A stretch of DNA of 64,000 bases. It comes from Leptolyngbyaceae cyanobacterium (GTDB lineage Bacteria > Cyanobacteriota > Cyanobacteriia > Cyanobacteriales > Aerosakkonemataceae). Location of the stretch: positions 1 through 64,000 of the forward strand of contig DATNQN010000072.1 of NCBI GenBank assembly GCA_036703985.1, given 5' to 3'. Below are positions 1-7,742 of this stretch, one piece after another. Position numbers and translations under genes: made by a program. The notes under the pieces were generated by a model that was not told the origin of the DNA, searched no databases, and saw only the letters and a list, made by a program, of their open reading frames with translations. Positions within the stretch are counted from its first letter, which is position 1. Every line of letters starts with the position of its first letter.

Positions 1-43
1 TGGGTGTAAAATGAAGGTATTAAATTCATTTTTTTTCATTAGT

Positions 44-79
44 TAGGTCTTCTTGAGAATAGCAGACCTATTTTTTTTT
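44..79 (+). terminator. Rho-independent terminator for a gene upstream of the window
   Basis: TAGGTCT at 44-50 pairs with AGACCTA at 64-70, and nine T residues follow at 71-79. This is the canonical plus-strand order of stem then U tract. The gene it serves lies before base 1. Confidence 0.6.
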
Positions 80-130
80 GACAACAATCGGTCAACCCCG
101 CACGCAGTAAGGGGTTGACCGATTGTTGTC
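80..130. repeat. Perfect 20-bp inverted repeat with 11-nt loop
   Basis: Arm 80-99 (GACAACAATCGGTCAACCCC) is the exact reverse complement of 111-130, separated by an 11-base loop. There is no T tract after it on either strand, so it is not a simple terminator. It abuts the T run of the preceding terminator. It could be a small mobile repeat or a recognition site. Confidence 0.75.
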
Positions 131-171
131 TCCCCTCCAGGTCACTAAAGCACCCTACAAAACAAATCAAT

Positions 172-777
172 TTAAATTTTGGTAATAGTGATATGTCGAG
201 GCTGATGTTTTACTCTTTCCAGCCATGCTTGGATCGCTGGAAATCCACTTAAATCGAATCCACCTTCATCAGCTACATGAGTATAAGCATACAAACTTAT
301 ATCAGCGATCGTATATCGTTCTGCTACAAAAAATTTGCGATCGCGTAAATGCCTTTCCATCACCCCTAGCGCTGCATAACCCCGTTCCCATTTTTCCTTG
401 AGGGCGTCCCGATATTCCTCAGCTTTGCCTAAAATAGAAATCCAGTATCTCGATGTGGCAATATTAGGTTCGTGGCTGTACTGTTCAAAAAATAGCCATT
501 GGAGAACTTGCGCTTTTTCAAAACTATCATTTGGTAGAAAATTTGTACTTTCGCTCAAGTAAAATAAAATGGCATTTGATTCGGCTAGTAGCTGTCCGGA
601 CGAAATTTCTAAAATAGGAACTCGCCCGTTATAATTTTTACTTAAAAATTCTGGTGTACGGGTTTCTTCATTGAGGATGTTGACATCTATTCGTTCAAAA
701 GGAATATTCAATTGAGTTAATAAAAGACGGACTTTATAGCAGTTACCGGAAGGCAAAAAGTCGTATAATTTAAACAT
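172..777 (-). CDS. Glutathione S-transferase family protein
   Basis: A 201-residue cytosolic GST-like protein. The N-terminal thioredoxin fold begins MFKLYDF and has S/G-N-C-Y-K near residues 10-15, the position of the catalytic Ser/Cys of GSTs. The cis-proline motif RVPIL and the glutathione-binding ESNAI segment (ES..ILFYL) follow. The C-terminal all-helical domain carries the GST N-capping box region (ERYTIADISLYAYTH). The ATG at 777 is chosen; the longer frame would need TTG and would overlap the divergent gene. It starts only 28 bases from that divergent gene, so the two share a promoter region. The substrate is unknown. The family conjugates or reduces electrophiles with glutathione. 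Confidence 0.88.
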   Translation of the reverse strand: MFKLYDFLPSGNCYKVRLLLTQLNIPFERIDVNILNEETRTPEFLSKNYNGRVPILEISSGQLLAESNAILFYLSESTNFLPNDSFEKAQVLQWLFFEQYSHEPNIATSRYWISILGKAEEYRDALKEKWERGYAALGVMERHLRDRKFFVAERYTIADISLYAYTHVADEGGFDLSGFPAIQAWLERVKHQPRHITITKI

Positions 778-805
778 GGGGATTTTCAATTTTGAGGAAA
801 AGTTT

Positions 806-1474
806 ATGTGCGGGCGCTTTACTTTAATTCAGATAGAAAAGCTATTAACTGACATATTTCAGGTATCTTCTGTTCCCAGCTTATCCCCACGATACAATAT
901 TGCACCAACCCAATCAATCGCCACGATTTTACAGAACTCGGAAACTGAGGAACGGGAATGTAAAATGATGAAATGGGGTTTAATTCCGTCTTGGTCTAAG
1001 GATACGAAAATCGGTGCAAAAATGATTAACGCTAGGGCAGAAACCCTAGCGGAAAAACCTGCTTTTCGGTCAGCTTTTAAGCGGCGGCGCTGTTTGATTG
1101 TAGCTGATGGTTTTTATGAGTGGAAAACGCAAGATGGCAAAAAGCAACCGTTTTATTTTCGGTTAGCAGATGGTAAACCTTTTGGGTTTGCTGGGTTGTG
1201 GGAAAGATGGGAAAAAGAGGACTCAGAAGCGATCGAGTCTTGCACCATTATCACGATAAGTGCTAACGAGTTAATGCAGCCAATTCACGATCGAATGCCA
1301 GTGATTCTCGATGAACGAGATTACGATCGCTGGCTAGATCCAAAAGTGCAAAAACCCGAATCGCTACAATCGTTATTGCAACCTTATCGATCGCAAGAAA
1401 TGACTTGTTATCCGGTTAGCACAAAAGTAAACAACGCTAGAACGGATAGCCCGGAATGTCTCAAGCAGGCGTGA
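806..1474 (+). CDS. HMCES/YedK-type abasic-site DNA-protein crosslink protein (SRAP domain)
   Basis: 222 residues, the usual SRAP length. The start is set at ATG 806 because the family requires Cys at position 2, exposed after Met removal, and here the protein begins M-C-G-R-F. A GAGGAAA ribosome site sits just upstream. Other catalytic residues visible are the Asn in YNIAPTQ (about 31), Glu105 in DGFYEW and His161 in PIHDRMP. Known family role: Cys2 forms a stable thiazolidine with abasic sites in single-stranded DNA and shields them from cleavage. The 3' end overlaps the convergent gene at 1461-2027 by 14 bases, so the two transcripts are mutually antisense at their ends. Confidence 0.95.
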   Translation: MCGRFTLIQIEKLLTDIFQVSSVPSLSPRYNIAPTQSIATILQNSETEERECKMMKWGLIPSWSKDTKIGAKMINARAETLAEKPAFRSAFKRRRCLIVADGFYEWKTQDGKKQPFYFRLADGKPFGFAGLWERWEKEDSEAIESCTIITISANELMQPIHDRMPVILDERDYDRWLDPKVQKPESLQSLLQPYRSQEMTCYPVSTKVNNARTDSPECLKQA

Positions 1475-2027
1475 GATGATGACCGCAACGGGCGCAAAAG
1501 CGATCGTCCTCACTCACCTGATTACCGCATTGAGTACAGAACCGCCTGGTAGCTTGGGCGTTCTCCCCAGACGAACCCATCTTTAATTCCATATTTCCCA
1601 TCCGCATTTCCATATTAGGGGACATCCGCATTTCCATGTCCCCCATCCGCATCGGCTTCATCGGTTCCATTGGCTTCATCGGTTCCATTGGCTTCATAGG
1701 AGACATGGACGACTGAGGATTTTGCGTAGTTTGCTCGAGTGCTAGAGCCTCCGCATTACCCAGAAAAGGCGCTTGACTCATGGCGCTAATGCTATTCGCT
1801 TGCAAAAGCACGAACCGAGAACCTTCCGCCACCTCAATTTGCAAAACATAACCCCCGCCATTGCGGAATAAAGTTGGCGGCTTCACCCAAGTCCCCGTCC
1901 CAAAACTAGTACTTTGGCTTTGCTGTTGTCCCGAACTACTACTAATCAGGCCAATTACAGTTTGCGTTCCCCGATTTTCTACATAAACCTGTTGACTGCT
2001 GCCCAGGTTGCCTACGTAAGTTACCAT
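1461..2027 (-). CDS. Zinc-ribbon protein with methionine-rich repeat linker
   Basis: 188 residues in three parts. Residues 1-about 105 are a Gly/Ser/Gln-rich beta-type region, unrecognised. Residues about 105-155 are a low-complexity linker of PMKPME units followed by MRM/MEM units, extremely rich in Met. The C-terminus is a four-cysteine zinc ribbon (CTQCG ... CARCG) of the type found in many membrane- or complex-associated bacterial proteins. No signal peptide or transmembrane helix is visible. Met-rich linkers can bind copper(I) or act as oxidant sinks, but this is inference. The linker is encoded by tandem DNA repeats near 1620-1700, so its length may vary between strains. Confidence 0.75.
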   Translation of the reverse strand: MVTYVGNLGSSQQVYVENRGTQTVIGLISSSSGQQQSQSTSFGTGTWVKPPTLFRNGGGYVLQIEVAEGSRFVLLQANSISAMSQAPFLGNAEALALEQTTQNPQSSMSPMKPMEPMKPMEPMKPMRMGDMEMRMSPNMEMRMGNMELKMGSSGENAQATRRFCTQCGNQVSEDDRFCARCGHHLTPA

Positions 2028-2116
2028 AATTGGAAATTAACTTATCAATTTATCATTTTAAAATAATTTTTTGGATAGAAATTCTAATTTTATTTTTTAC
2101 TAATAATTGAGCTACT

Positions 2117-2149
2117 AGAAACCCGGGTTCTCTAAGCAACCGGGTTTCT
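2117..2149. terminator. Hairpin between the zinc-ribbon gene and DUF4336
   Basis: AGAAACCCGG at 2117-2126 pairs perfectly with 2140-2149 around a 13-base loop. Related GAAACC/GGGTTTC hairpins occur near 36864-36896 in this window, so this is a dispersed cyanobacterial hairpin family. No T tract makes its strand clear. Confidence 0.45.
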
Positions 2150-2262
2150 GTTCACCCGCTAATTTTCCACACAATCAACAACCTTATAGGTTGGGTTGGG
2201 GAACAAAACCCAACATAAGCCCTGACTTTTCCAGGTTTCTTTTAAGTTACGACATAATAAAA

Positions 2263-2365
2263 TATAGCGATCCTATTTAAGTAATCAACCCCTCCCAACC
2301 CTCCCCTTACCAAGGGGAGGGTTGGGAGGGGTTTAGTTATTCGCAAATCATTTAGGATCGCTATA
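2263..2365. mobile_element. MITE-like element with 13-bp terminal inverted repeats and a central 22-bp palindrome
   Basis: TATAGCGATCCTA at 2263-2275 is repeated in inverted form at 2353-2365. Inside, 2287-2308 (CCCCTCCCAACCCTCCCC core) is the exact reverse complement of 2312-2333 across a 3-base loop. The 103-bp unit has no coding capacity. It ends 21 bases from the stop of the DUF4336 gene. Size and nested symmetry fit a miniature element or a RNA-level hairpin repeat. No clear target duplication was identified. Confidence 0.6.
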
Positions 2366-2386
2366 AAAACAAATTCAGTTATTCCT

Positions 2387-2932
2387 TTAGAGAGACTTTC
2401 CTAAAAACCACTCATAACCCAACTGAAGTTGCTTTTTAGCATCTCCTTCTAAAATATTGCCGTGAAAATAAAATGCTAAATCGGTGAGAATTAAGGTGCG
2501 ACTTTTGGAATGGAAGAATACCCATTCATTTAAAGGTGCGTATCCTGTGACATCTAGAGTATTGAATCCCGTAACTAATGTCGCTTCAATGCCATCAAAA
2601 AATTCAGTAATACGCTCGCTCAAAAAACGATCGATCTGTAGATCGTGGAGTTTGTGTTCTAAACCTGATGTAGCCCAAACTTCTGCATCTGGATATACCT
2701 GTTTGAATTGAGAAACGAACAAATGATGATATAAATTGGGAGCAACGATGTAACTTACCTTTCCCAATTGATTCAATTGATGGATTATTTTTTCTTGGGT
2801 ATAGATTGGTGAAATAACCATCAATTTGCCATTAATTAAACGGATTACCGTCATTCTAGTACCAACTTCTAACCCAAAATACTTTAATGGTTGCTCGGCA
2901 ACCCAAAGGTCAGTGTCAATTGCTCTTAACAT
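2387..2932 (-). CDS. DUF4336 family protein, probably with an internal deletion
   Basis: 181 residues. The N-terminus (LRAIDTDLWVAEQPL, GTRMTVIRL, VISPI) and the middle (SYIVAPNLYHH, LNEWVFFHSKSRTLILTDLAF) are characteristic of DUF4336, a metallo-beta-lactamase-like fold common in cyanobacteria and chloroplasts. From memory of the family, about 50 residues are expected between LTDLAF and the C-terminal HG(N/S)I...YEWFLG block. Here the two blocks are almost adjacent, suggesting an in-frame deletion of a core segment. The reading frame is intact and starts at ATG 2932, preceded by a GATTTTA heptamer repeat. No enzymatic function is established. It may be non-functional. Confidence 0.7.
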   Translation of the reverse strand: MLRAIDTDLWVAEQPLKYFGLEVGTRMTVIRLINGKLMVISPIYTQEKIIHQLNQLGKVSYIVAPNLYHHLFVSQFKQVYPDAEVWATSGLEHKLHDLQIDRFLSERITEFFDGIEATLVTGFNTLDVTGYAPLNEWVFFHSKSRTLILTDLAFYFHGNILEGDAKKQLQLGYEWFLGKSL

Positions 2933-2951
2933 TGTGATAGTTCAGTCATTC

Positions 2952-2972
2952 GATTTTAGATTTTAGATTTTG
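2952..2972. repeat. Heptamer tandem repeat (GATTTTA x3)
   Basis: Two exact copies of GATTTTA and one GATTTTG lie directly upstream of the DUF4336 gene. The same heptamer recurs as five copies upstream of menG at 32861-32895. This matches the short tandemly repeated sequences known from filamentous cyanobacteria. Confidence 0.7.
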
Positions 2973-3087
2973 GATTGGCTGGGCAACGATCGGGCGGAGA
3001 TTGAAATAAGCGAGAATTTCTTTGATAATTCCCTTTGAAAGGGAGGCTTGAAACCCTTTTTTTCCGGTCAAATGAATTAGTCAAACA

Positions 3088-3591
3088 TCAAAATTGCTGC
3101 ACGCTATAGTACAGACACGCCACGCTACCGATGATGTAAACCAGCCAAGTACCGAAAAAGCCGATCGCGCGTCCAGGCGAAGGCCCATAAGTTTGCATCA
3201 GCCCCCAAGCATGGGCAATTCGTGCCACAATTAACATCGCGCCCAACATCCAAATCAACGGAGTTGGAGCTTGCATCAATTCCAGAGCAACTAGAAACAA
3301 TAAACAGATCGGAACATACTCGATAAAATTGCCGTGCGATCGCATCGTTCGCTGCAACGCGCCATCATCTGCTTCTTTCGTAACCACAGTTTGTTGCGTC
3401 AGTTTCTCCACAAAAGCAGCCCAAGCATTAGGATCTTTCAAGTAATCAGGCTGCGAAGCAACTTCTGCCTTTGTTGCGCCATGCCAAATGCGCCTCCGGG
3501 TTCGTTCGATGACGACCTGATAGGATAAACCCAGAGCCAGTAATCCATGACAGCCAATGAAAAAGGTTGAGATGGGAATCAGTGCGGACAT
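3088..3591 (-). CDS. MAPEG family integral membrane protein
   Basis: 167 residues with about four transmembrane helices: residues 5-25, 95-115, 118-135 and 145-165. The diagnostic segment is RTMRSHGNFIEYVPICL, in which the Arg, Asn and Glu of the MAPEG glutathione-binding region are kept. A charged loop of about 60 residues separates helices 1 and 2. The family contains membrane glutathione transferases and related proteins; the bacterial substrate is unknown. It is monocistronic, with 92 bases to the next divergent coding start on the plus strand at 3684-3720. Confidence 0.85.
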   Translation of the reverse strand: MSALIPISTFFIGCHGLLALGLSYQVVIERTRRRIWHGATKAEVASQPDYLKDPNAWAAFVEKLTQQTVVTKEADDGALQRTMRSHGNFIEYVPICLLFLVALELMQAPTPLIWMLGAMLIVARIAHAWGLMQTYGPSPGRAIGFFGTWLVYIIGSVACLYYSVQQF

Positions 3592-3719
3592 CGATCGATT
3601 AAACAGTCAATTTTCTGTGTTGAGGTTAATCGATTTAGGCCAGAACAGTCTTTTTAATTCTTGCGGACTTAACTAAAAGCTTTTTGAGACAATCAAGAAA
3701 TCATCCCACACAGCCGTTC

Positions 3720-4616
3720 ATGAATCCTTGGCAAGAGTTTTTCTTTAATCCTACCGATCGCAAGATTCCTTTGAATGGGCCACCACAGTCAACCTTACCG
3801 CAATGGGGACATTGGCTGGAAACGCCAGAATATATGGTGGCAATCATTCCACCCGGACATCTGGAAGTAAATTTGCGATCGCCCCTCAACCTTGTCGTCA
3901 CCAGTTTTGGCATTACTAGTGGAGTAGCAGCCTTTGATAGCGATCGCTTACAACCCTACCAAGCAGTACCGGGAGGATTCGACATCGTACCGCAAGGTAG
4001 CACTTATCGATCGATCGAAGATGCCTCCTGCTTTGTAGTATTTGGGTACTCGCCAAAATTCTTATCTAGTACGGTAGCGGATGGGCAACCCGTAGAATTA
4101 TTGCCGGGACAGATCCCGAAAACTCACTGGGGATTGAGTGCAGCCACAGCCATACAGGAGTTTTTCAGCAACGGACAAGTGGGGGGTGCATTCTACCTAG
4201 AATCTATAGTCACCGCAGTATTGGGACAAATCATCTATCGCCACTCAACCCTCTCTAAACGTTTCAAACGTCCGCCAGAATTTCTCGAACCCAAGTTGTT
4301 GAAAACCAGCCTGGACTATATCCGAACCAATGTATCGCAGACATTGAGCCTCAACGATCTTGCCACAACGGTGGGATTTAGCCCCTACCATTTTGCCCGC
4401 GCATTCAAAGCCACAACGGGATTATCCCCCTATCAATACGTATTGCGATTTCGGGTAGAACTGGCACAACAACTTTTGCAGCAGCCAGCGCGATCGCTAG
4501 CTGAAGTTGCAATAGAAGCAGGATTTGGCAATCAGAGCCACATGAGTGCTGTCTTTCGCCGAGTATTGCAAACTACTCCAAAACGTTATCGTCAGGAGAA
4601 AGGATCGCAGCCCTAG
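3720..4616 (+). CDS. AraC family transcriptional regulator
   Basis: 298 residues from ATG 3720; the frame is open further upstream but only from a TTG. Residues 1-185 are an unassigned cupin-like sensor region. The C-terminal about 100 residues hold the double helix-turn-helix. Helix pair one is SLNDLATTVGFSPYHFARAFKATTG and pair two is SLAEVAIEAGFGNQSHMSAVFRRV. They are followed by the family signature TPKRYRQ. It is a DNA-binding activator or repressor. The target and ligand cannot be read from the sequence. No adjacent gene on the same strand is intact. Confidence 0.93.
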   Translation: MNPWQEFFFNPTDRKIPLNGPPQSTLPQWGHWLETPEYMVAIIPPGHLEVNLRSPLNLVVTSFGITSGVAAFDSDRLQPYQAVPGGFDIVPQGSTYRSIEDASCFVVFGYSPKFLSSTVADGQPVELLPGQIPKTHWGLSAATAIQEFFSNGQVGGAFYLESIVTAVLGQIIYRHSTLSKRFKRPPEFLEPKLLKTSLDYIRTNVSQTLSLNDLATTVGFSPYHFARAFKATTGLSPYQYVLRFRVELAQQLLQQPARSLAEVAIEAGFGNQSHMSAVFRRVLQTTPKRYRQEKGSQP

Positions 4617-4697
4617 AGGAAAAGGCTATTTGTCAAAAAAATTTATCAATCCCTGACAGCCTTTCCTTCTCCTGACAGATGCAAAAGAAAAAGCCAC

Positions 4698-5153
4698 ACT
4701 ATCAACCTACAAAAATACTTCCCTTTAAAAGATCTCTTCAAGCGCGACTTTACCCAATGCCGCCTTGTCACTCTTTTTACTTGCGAAACAGGCTTGACAG
4801 ACCTCACCAGTATCAGCGATCAATATATAGGTTTAACCAGTACTTTATTAATGGCTGGTACTCCCAGCATGGTGAGTATCTCAAGGAGCTTAGGCAATTT
4901 GTCAACCGCATTTTTAATGATTAAATTCCTTAAAAACTAGCAAAGTCAGATGTTTGTCACTCTAACCCTCAACCAATCTAAAATTTACCTGCGGTATGTT
5001 AGTAAACAAACATTTTGACAGTGGACTAATCACTTAAGTTTAAGCGAAAATTGGATAGAGAAAATCCAAGCTAAACTGAAAGTGTTTGGCTCGGATCGAA
5101 CGCCTCTCGCCCAACCTATTGATTGGCCTGCTTTTTGTGCCATAGGGCAATAA
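4698..5153 (+). pseudogene. Decayed CHAT-domain (caspase-like) protein, C-terminal part
   Basis: One continuous reading frame (stop at 5151-5153) encodes recognisable CHAT protease segments. CRLVTLFTCETGLTDL carries the catalytic Cys motif, normally S-A-C-E-T-G. AGTPSMVSISRSLGNLSTAFLM and TLNQSKIYLRYV follow, and the end is DWPAFCAIGQ. Two stop codons interrupt it, TAG at 4938-4940 and TGA at 5016-5018, and there is no start or N-terminal partner domain. CHAT proteins in cyanobacteria are caspase-family peptidases, often attached to TPR, NACHT or other sensor domains. Only the last about 150 codons remain, so it cannot make an active protease. An 81-residue overlapping frame at 4679-4924 is an artefact of this decay. 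Confidence 0.8.
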
Positions 5154-5189
5154 AACCGATCGCGCTTTATATCAAATTACACGACGAAA

Positions 5190-5510
5190 ATGGATCAAAC
5201 TATTCCCGCATTACAGCAAGTCTTAAAAACTAGTCCTGCCCTTTTTACTACTAAAGTTTTAAAAGAACTAGATCAAAAACTAGCAAGCTTGGAGGCTGAA
5301 AACATCCATATTGTTGCTAAAGAAGTTAAGGAATGGGTCAGTAAACAAAATCGCCAATTCAAAGAAACTGTTAATCTGTTTGCCCAATCTTTCCGGGAAA
5401 TCAAGAATGTCAAAAAGGCAGAAGGTTCCGAAGAAGAAATTTTGGAAAATCGTTTCCGTGAATTGCGAGAAGCTGTAAAAATTAAAATTAATCCTCCTCA
5501 AGCTTCTTAA
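5190..5510 (+). CDS. Conserved hypothetical helical protein
   Basis: 106 residues, ATG start, unrecognised. It is predicted to be almost entirely alpha-helical and highly charged. EI/EEE-rich stretches and heptad-like spacing (residues 20-90) suggest a coiled coil. There is no signal peptide, membrane helix or cysteine. Codon usage looks like the neighbours. It stands alone between the CHAT remnant and a long non-coding stretch, so context gives no function. Confidence 0.55.
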   Translation: MDQTIPALQQVLKTSPALFTTKVLKELDQKLASLEAENIHIVAKEVKEWVSKQNRQFKETVNLFAQSFREIKNVKKAEGSEEEILENRFRELREAVKIKINPPQAS

Positions 5511-6219
5511 ACAAATTGATAGTTATATTCTGTTATGTTCGATTACCCCCGATCGCAGCCAAGTCTGTAGCAAATACCAAAGTCATCTCTTAACAATAAG
5601 AATCAAGACTAAAACCCTTACTGCGAACTCTATCGGACATCATATCGATCGGTAAATAAGGGGACGCAAAAACGCAGATTAACTTTATTTAAATTAATCA
5701 ATAGATTTTATATCCACCAGCAAATCTATGCGCCAAACGTCCACCTGTTTACCATAAAAGATTAACCAAATTAAATATAGCCATTTCGATCTGCCAACCA
5801 GAACAATCCGGATATCGTTGCTTCCACTTCCGATCGCCCAGCCTTTCCCGAACTCCTGATTTTTGCGCGTTATAGCTATTTGTCCCAGGCACTAATCCTT
5901 TCCTATCTCCAGCTTTGAGGACTTTACTCCTTAGAACCAGCTTTTTAAAGTAATCTGCAAACTTATTTTGTGACACTTTCAAAACTGTCCGTATATATTA
6001 ACCCTTAACCAAGCTTGGAAAGCGCTATTTACTGTTAAATTTTATAATTCTACAACATACACTTAAAAAAGTGTCACCATAGCGTCGCTTCTTACAGAAG
6101 ATGATTAGAATATCATGAAAACAAGGAATTGGGTAATAATTCTGCAATTTAGAATTCATTCATAATTCTGAATCTTCAATACTGTTTCAACTTATCAACT
6201 TAATCTTAACGCTCAACTT
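5511..6219. other. 709-base stretch without a confident gene; 10-bp inverted repeat
   Basis: A minus-strand frame at 5749-5982 (77 codons, only TTG or GTG starts, no recognisable domain) may be a gene remnant. GTGACACTTT at 5970-5979 is repeated inverted at 6068-6077, delimiting about 108 bases that could be a small element. The rest is AT-rich leader for the gene at 6220. Confidence 0.35.
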
Positions 6220-6507
6220 ATGTCAGTCACAAATGTTTCTCCCAGACAAAAAGACACCACAGCTTGGATTATTCAAGTTTGGCTTTCTTTCGTTCTTTCT
6301 CTTGCTGCAACTTCAGTAGGAATAATTTACCTACCTGTAGATAATTGGATTAAAGGTTATATGGGTATGGGTTTACTTTTTTCCGTTGGTTCTACTTTTA
6401 CTTTAGCTAAAACCACCAGAGACAATTATGAAGCCACTAAAATAACAGCCAGAATTGATGAAGCAAAAATCGAAAAAATTCTTACCGAACATCATCCACT
6501 TAAATAA
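6220..6507 (+). CDS. YiaA/YiaB family two-helix membrane protein
   Basis: 95 residues. Two transmembrane helices are evident: residues 16-38 (WIIQVWLSFVLSLAATSVGIIYL) and 45-65. In between sits the short polar turn PVDNWIKGYMGMG characteristic of YiaA/B proteins. The tail, TTRDNYEATKITARIDEAKIEKIL, is soluble and helical. The molecular function of the family is unknown. It is monocistronic and followed by a dispersed hairpin repeat. Confidence 0.8.
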   Translation: MSVTNVSPRQKDTTAWIIQVWLSFVLSLAATSVGIIYLPVDNWIKGYMGMGLLFSVGSTFTLAKTTRDNYEATKITARIDEAKIEKILTEHHPLK

Positions 6508-6522
6508 ATTAGAATATTTCCT

Positions 6523-6547
6523 AGTTCCCAGGCTCAGCCTGGGAACT
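6523..6547. repeat. Dispersed hairpin repeat (AGTTCCCAGGCT / AGCCTGGGAACT)
   Basis: The 12-base arms at 6523-6534 and 6536-6547 are exact reverse complements with one central base. A second smaller GAGNCTCAGCCTC symmetry follows near 6556-6570. It lies in the convergent gap between the YiaA gene and the lasso cluster, so it may also end transcription from both sides. Confidence 0.6.
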
Positions 6548-6609
6548 AAAGAGCGCGAGACTCAGCCTCGCTTAACAAGCGTGCCATTCGCCTACATACC
6601 CCCCTCTTG

Positions 6610-7740
6610 TCAACTCCCCGATACTCGTCGCAAACCCCGCAACCAACGGTAAGGATAATAAAAGGGTACTAGAAGCGAATGAGGAATGCGATAGCGATGC
6701 TGCATATACTCAAAAGTGGGAAATAAAGTATCCCAAATAATCCGGAAACGCTGACGCCAATCTTTAGCACCTGCCACATCATCAAATAAACGTAAAGCCA
6801 TAGTTTGATGTTGCCAGAGATAAGTTCTTACTTCCTCTCGTGAAGGTTTTAAATTTCGTAATTTATCGATAACTTCTACCGGAATAGGCACTTTCCAATC
6901 ATCAAATAATTGAATTAGTATTTCTTTAACAGACAAAGCCAAATCATATTCTTTAGTCTTATTTATAATTTCTTGCCAATCTATTTCTTTTTGATACAAA
7001 TCAATTACTTTCGCCACATCATATAACCACAGCACACTTTCGCCTCCATGATGTAGCATTAAATGAGCGCATAAGTAAACAATTTGCGCTTCTAAACCCA
7101 AAACCATTGCAGGTGTTTGATTAACTTTAATTGACAAAGAAGTTTGCCAAAACCAATCTTTATAAAAAGTACGTTGATAATAAATTGGTGCAATTAATCG
7201 CCAATGCAAATCAATATAAGTATCAACTAATCCCCGTTGATAAAAAATCTCTTCATTGCGAAATTCTTCTGTAAAACCAACTTGCATATCTATGCCAGTT
7301 GGATGATAACCTAACTCAGCTAAAATTTGCCTAGTTAGCGATAAATCTTCTGGATGAATAAGTAAGTCTAGATCGCTCATTGGGCGTGCTGCAATATCAC
7401 CGTAAACTATTTCAGCTAAAGCAGCACCTTTAAGCACGATCGTATTAACACCTGCCAATCTTAATTTATCGAGTATTTTAGCTAATTCTTTTAGTAATAA
7501 AGCGTTACGGCAACCATGATAATAATAAGAATTACGCCATTTATCTTCTACGGATATAGGAACTATATTCTTTCCTTTGCTCAGATGATAAAGTAGCGGG
7601 GCTAAAGATTCGCGATCGATAATACGTTGCAAATTATCCCAGTCTAAATTATCAGAAGCAGCTATTTCCCGTGCTGATTCTAATGCTGTTTCATCCCAGT
7701 TACTACGGAGAATGCAACTGATTAGAAGAGAATTTTTCAT
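6610..7740 (-). CDS. Nucleotidyltransferase family protein of the lasso cluster
   Basis: 376 residues from ATG 7740, two bases after the stop of the exporter gene; a GTG at 7770 would overlap it. The core NT-fold signature is clear: LKGAALAEIVYGD, then the metal-binding S-D-L-D-L-L-I, followed by a helical region rich in Trp and His (LHWRL, LCAHLMLHHGG). This is the family often called NTP_transf_5 and is a recurrent companion of HPr-kinase-like genes in lasso clusters. As I recall, in the Bacillus pseudomycoidin pathway such a protein adds sugar to a phosphorylated C-terminal Ser. A similar transfer onto the product here is inference. It is the last gene of the operon. Confidence 0.8.
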   Translation of the reverse strand: MKNSLLISCILRSNWDETALESAREIAASDNLDWDNLQRIIDRESLAPLLYHLSKGKNIVPISVEDKWRNSYYYHGCRNALLLKELAKILDKLRLAGVNTIVLKGAALAEIVYGDIAARPMSDLDLLIHPEDLSLTRQILAELGYHPTGIDMQVGFTEEFRNEEIFYQRGLVDTYIDLHWRLIAPIYYQRTFYKDWFWQTSLSIKVNQTPAMVLGLEAQIVYLCAHLMLHHGGESVLWLYDVAKVIDLYQKEIDWQEIINKTKEYDLALSVKEILIQLFDDWKVPIPVEVIDKLRNLKPSREEVRTYLWQHQTMALRLFDDVAGAKDWRQRFRIIWDTLFPTFEYMQHRYRIPHSLLVPFYYPYRWLRGLRRVSGS

Positions 7741-7742
7741 TG

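Noticed and set aside
80-130. 20-bp inverted repeat as a rho-independent terminator
   Set aside because: The only T run is before, not after, the stem on the plus strand, and belongs to the separate terminator at 44-79.
4679-4924. 81-codon plus-strand ORF as a gene
   Set aside because: It runs out of frame through a recognisable CHAT pseudogene, so it is a by-product of that sequence.
5749-5982. 77-codon minus-strand ORF
   Set aside because: No ATG start, a stop just upstream, no recognised domain and no ribosome site. At most a remnant.
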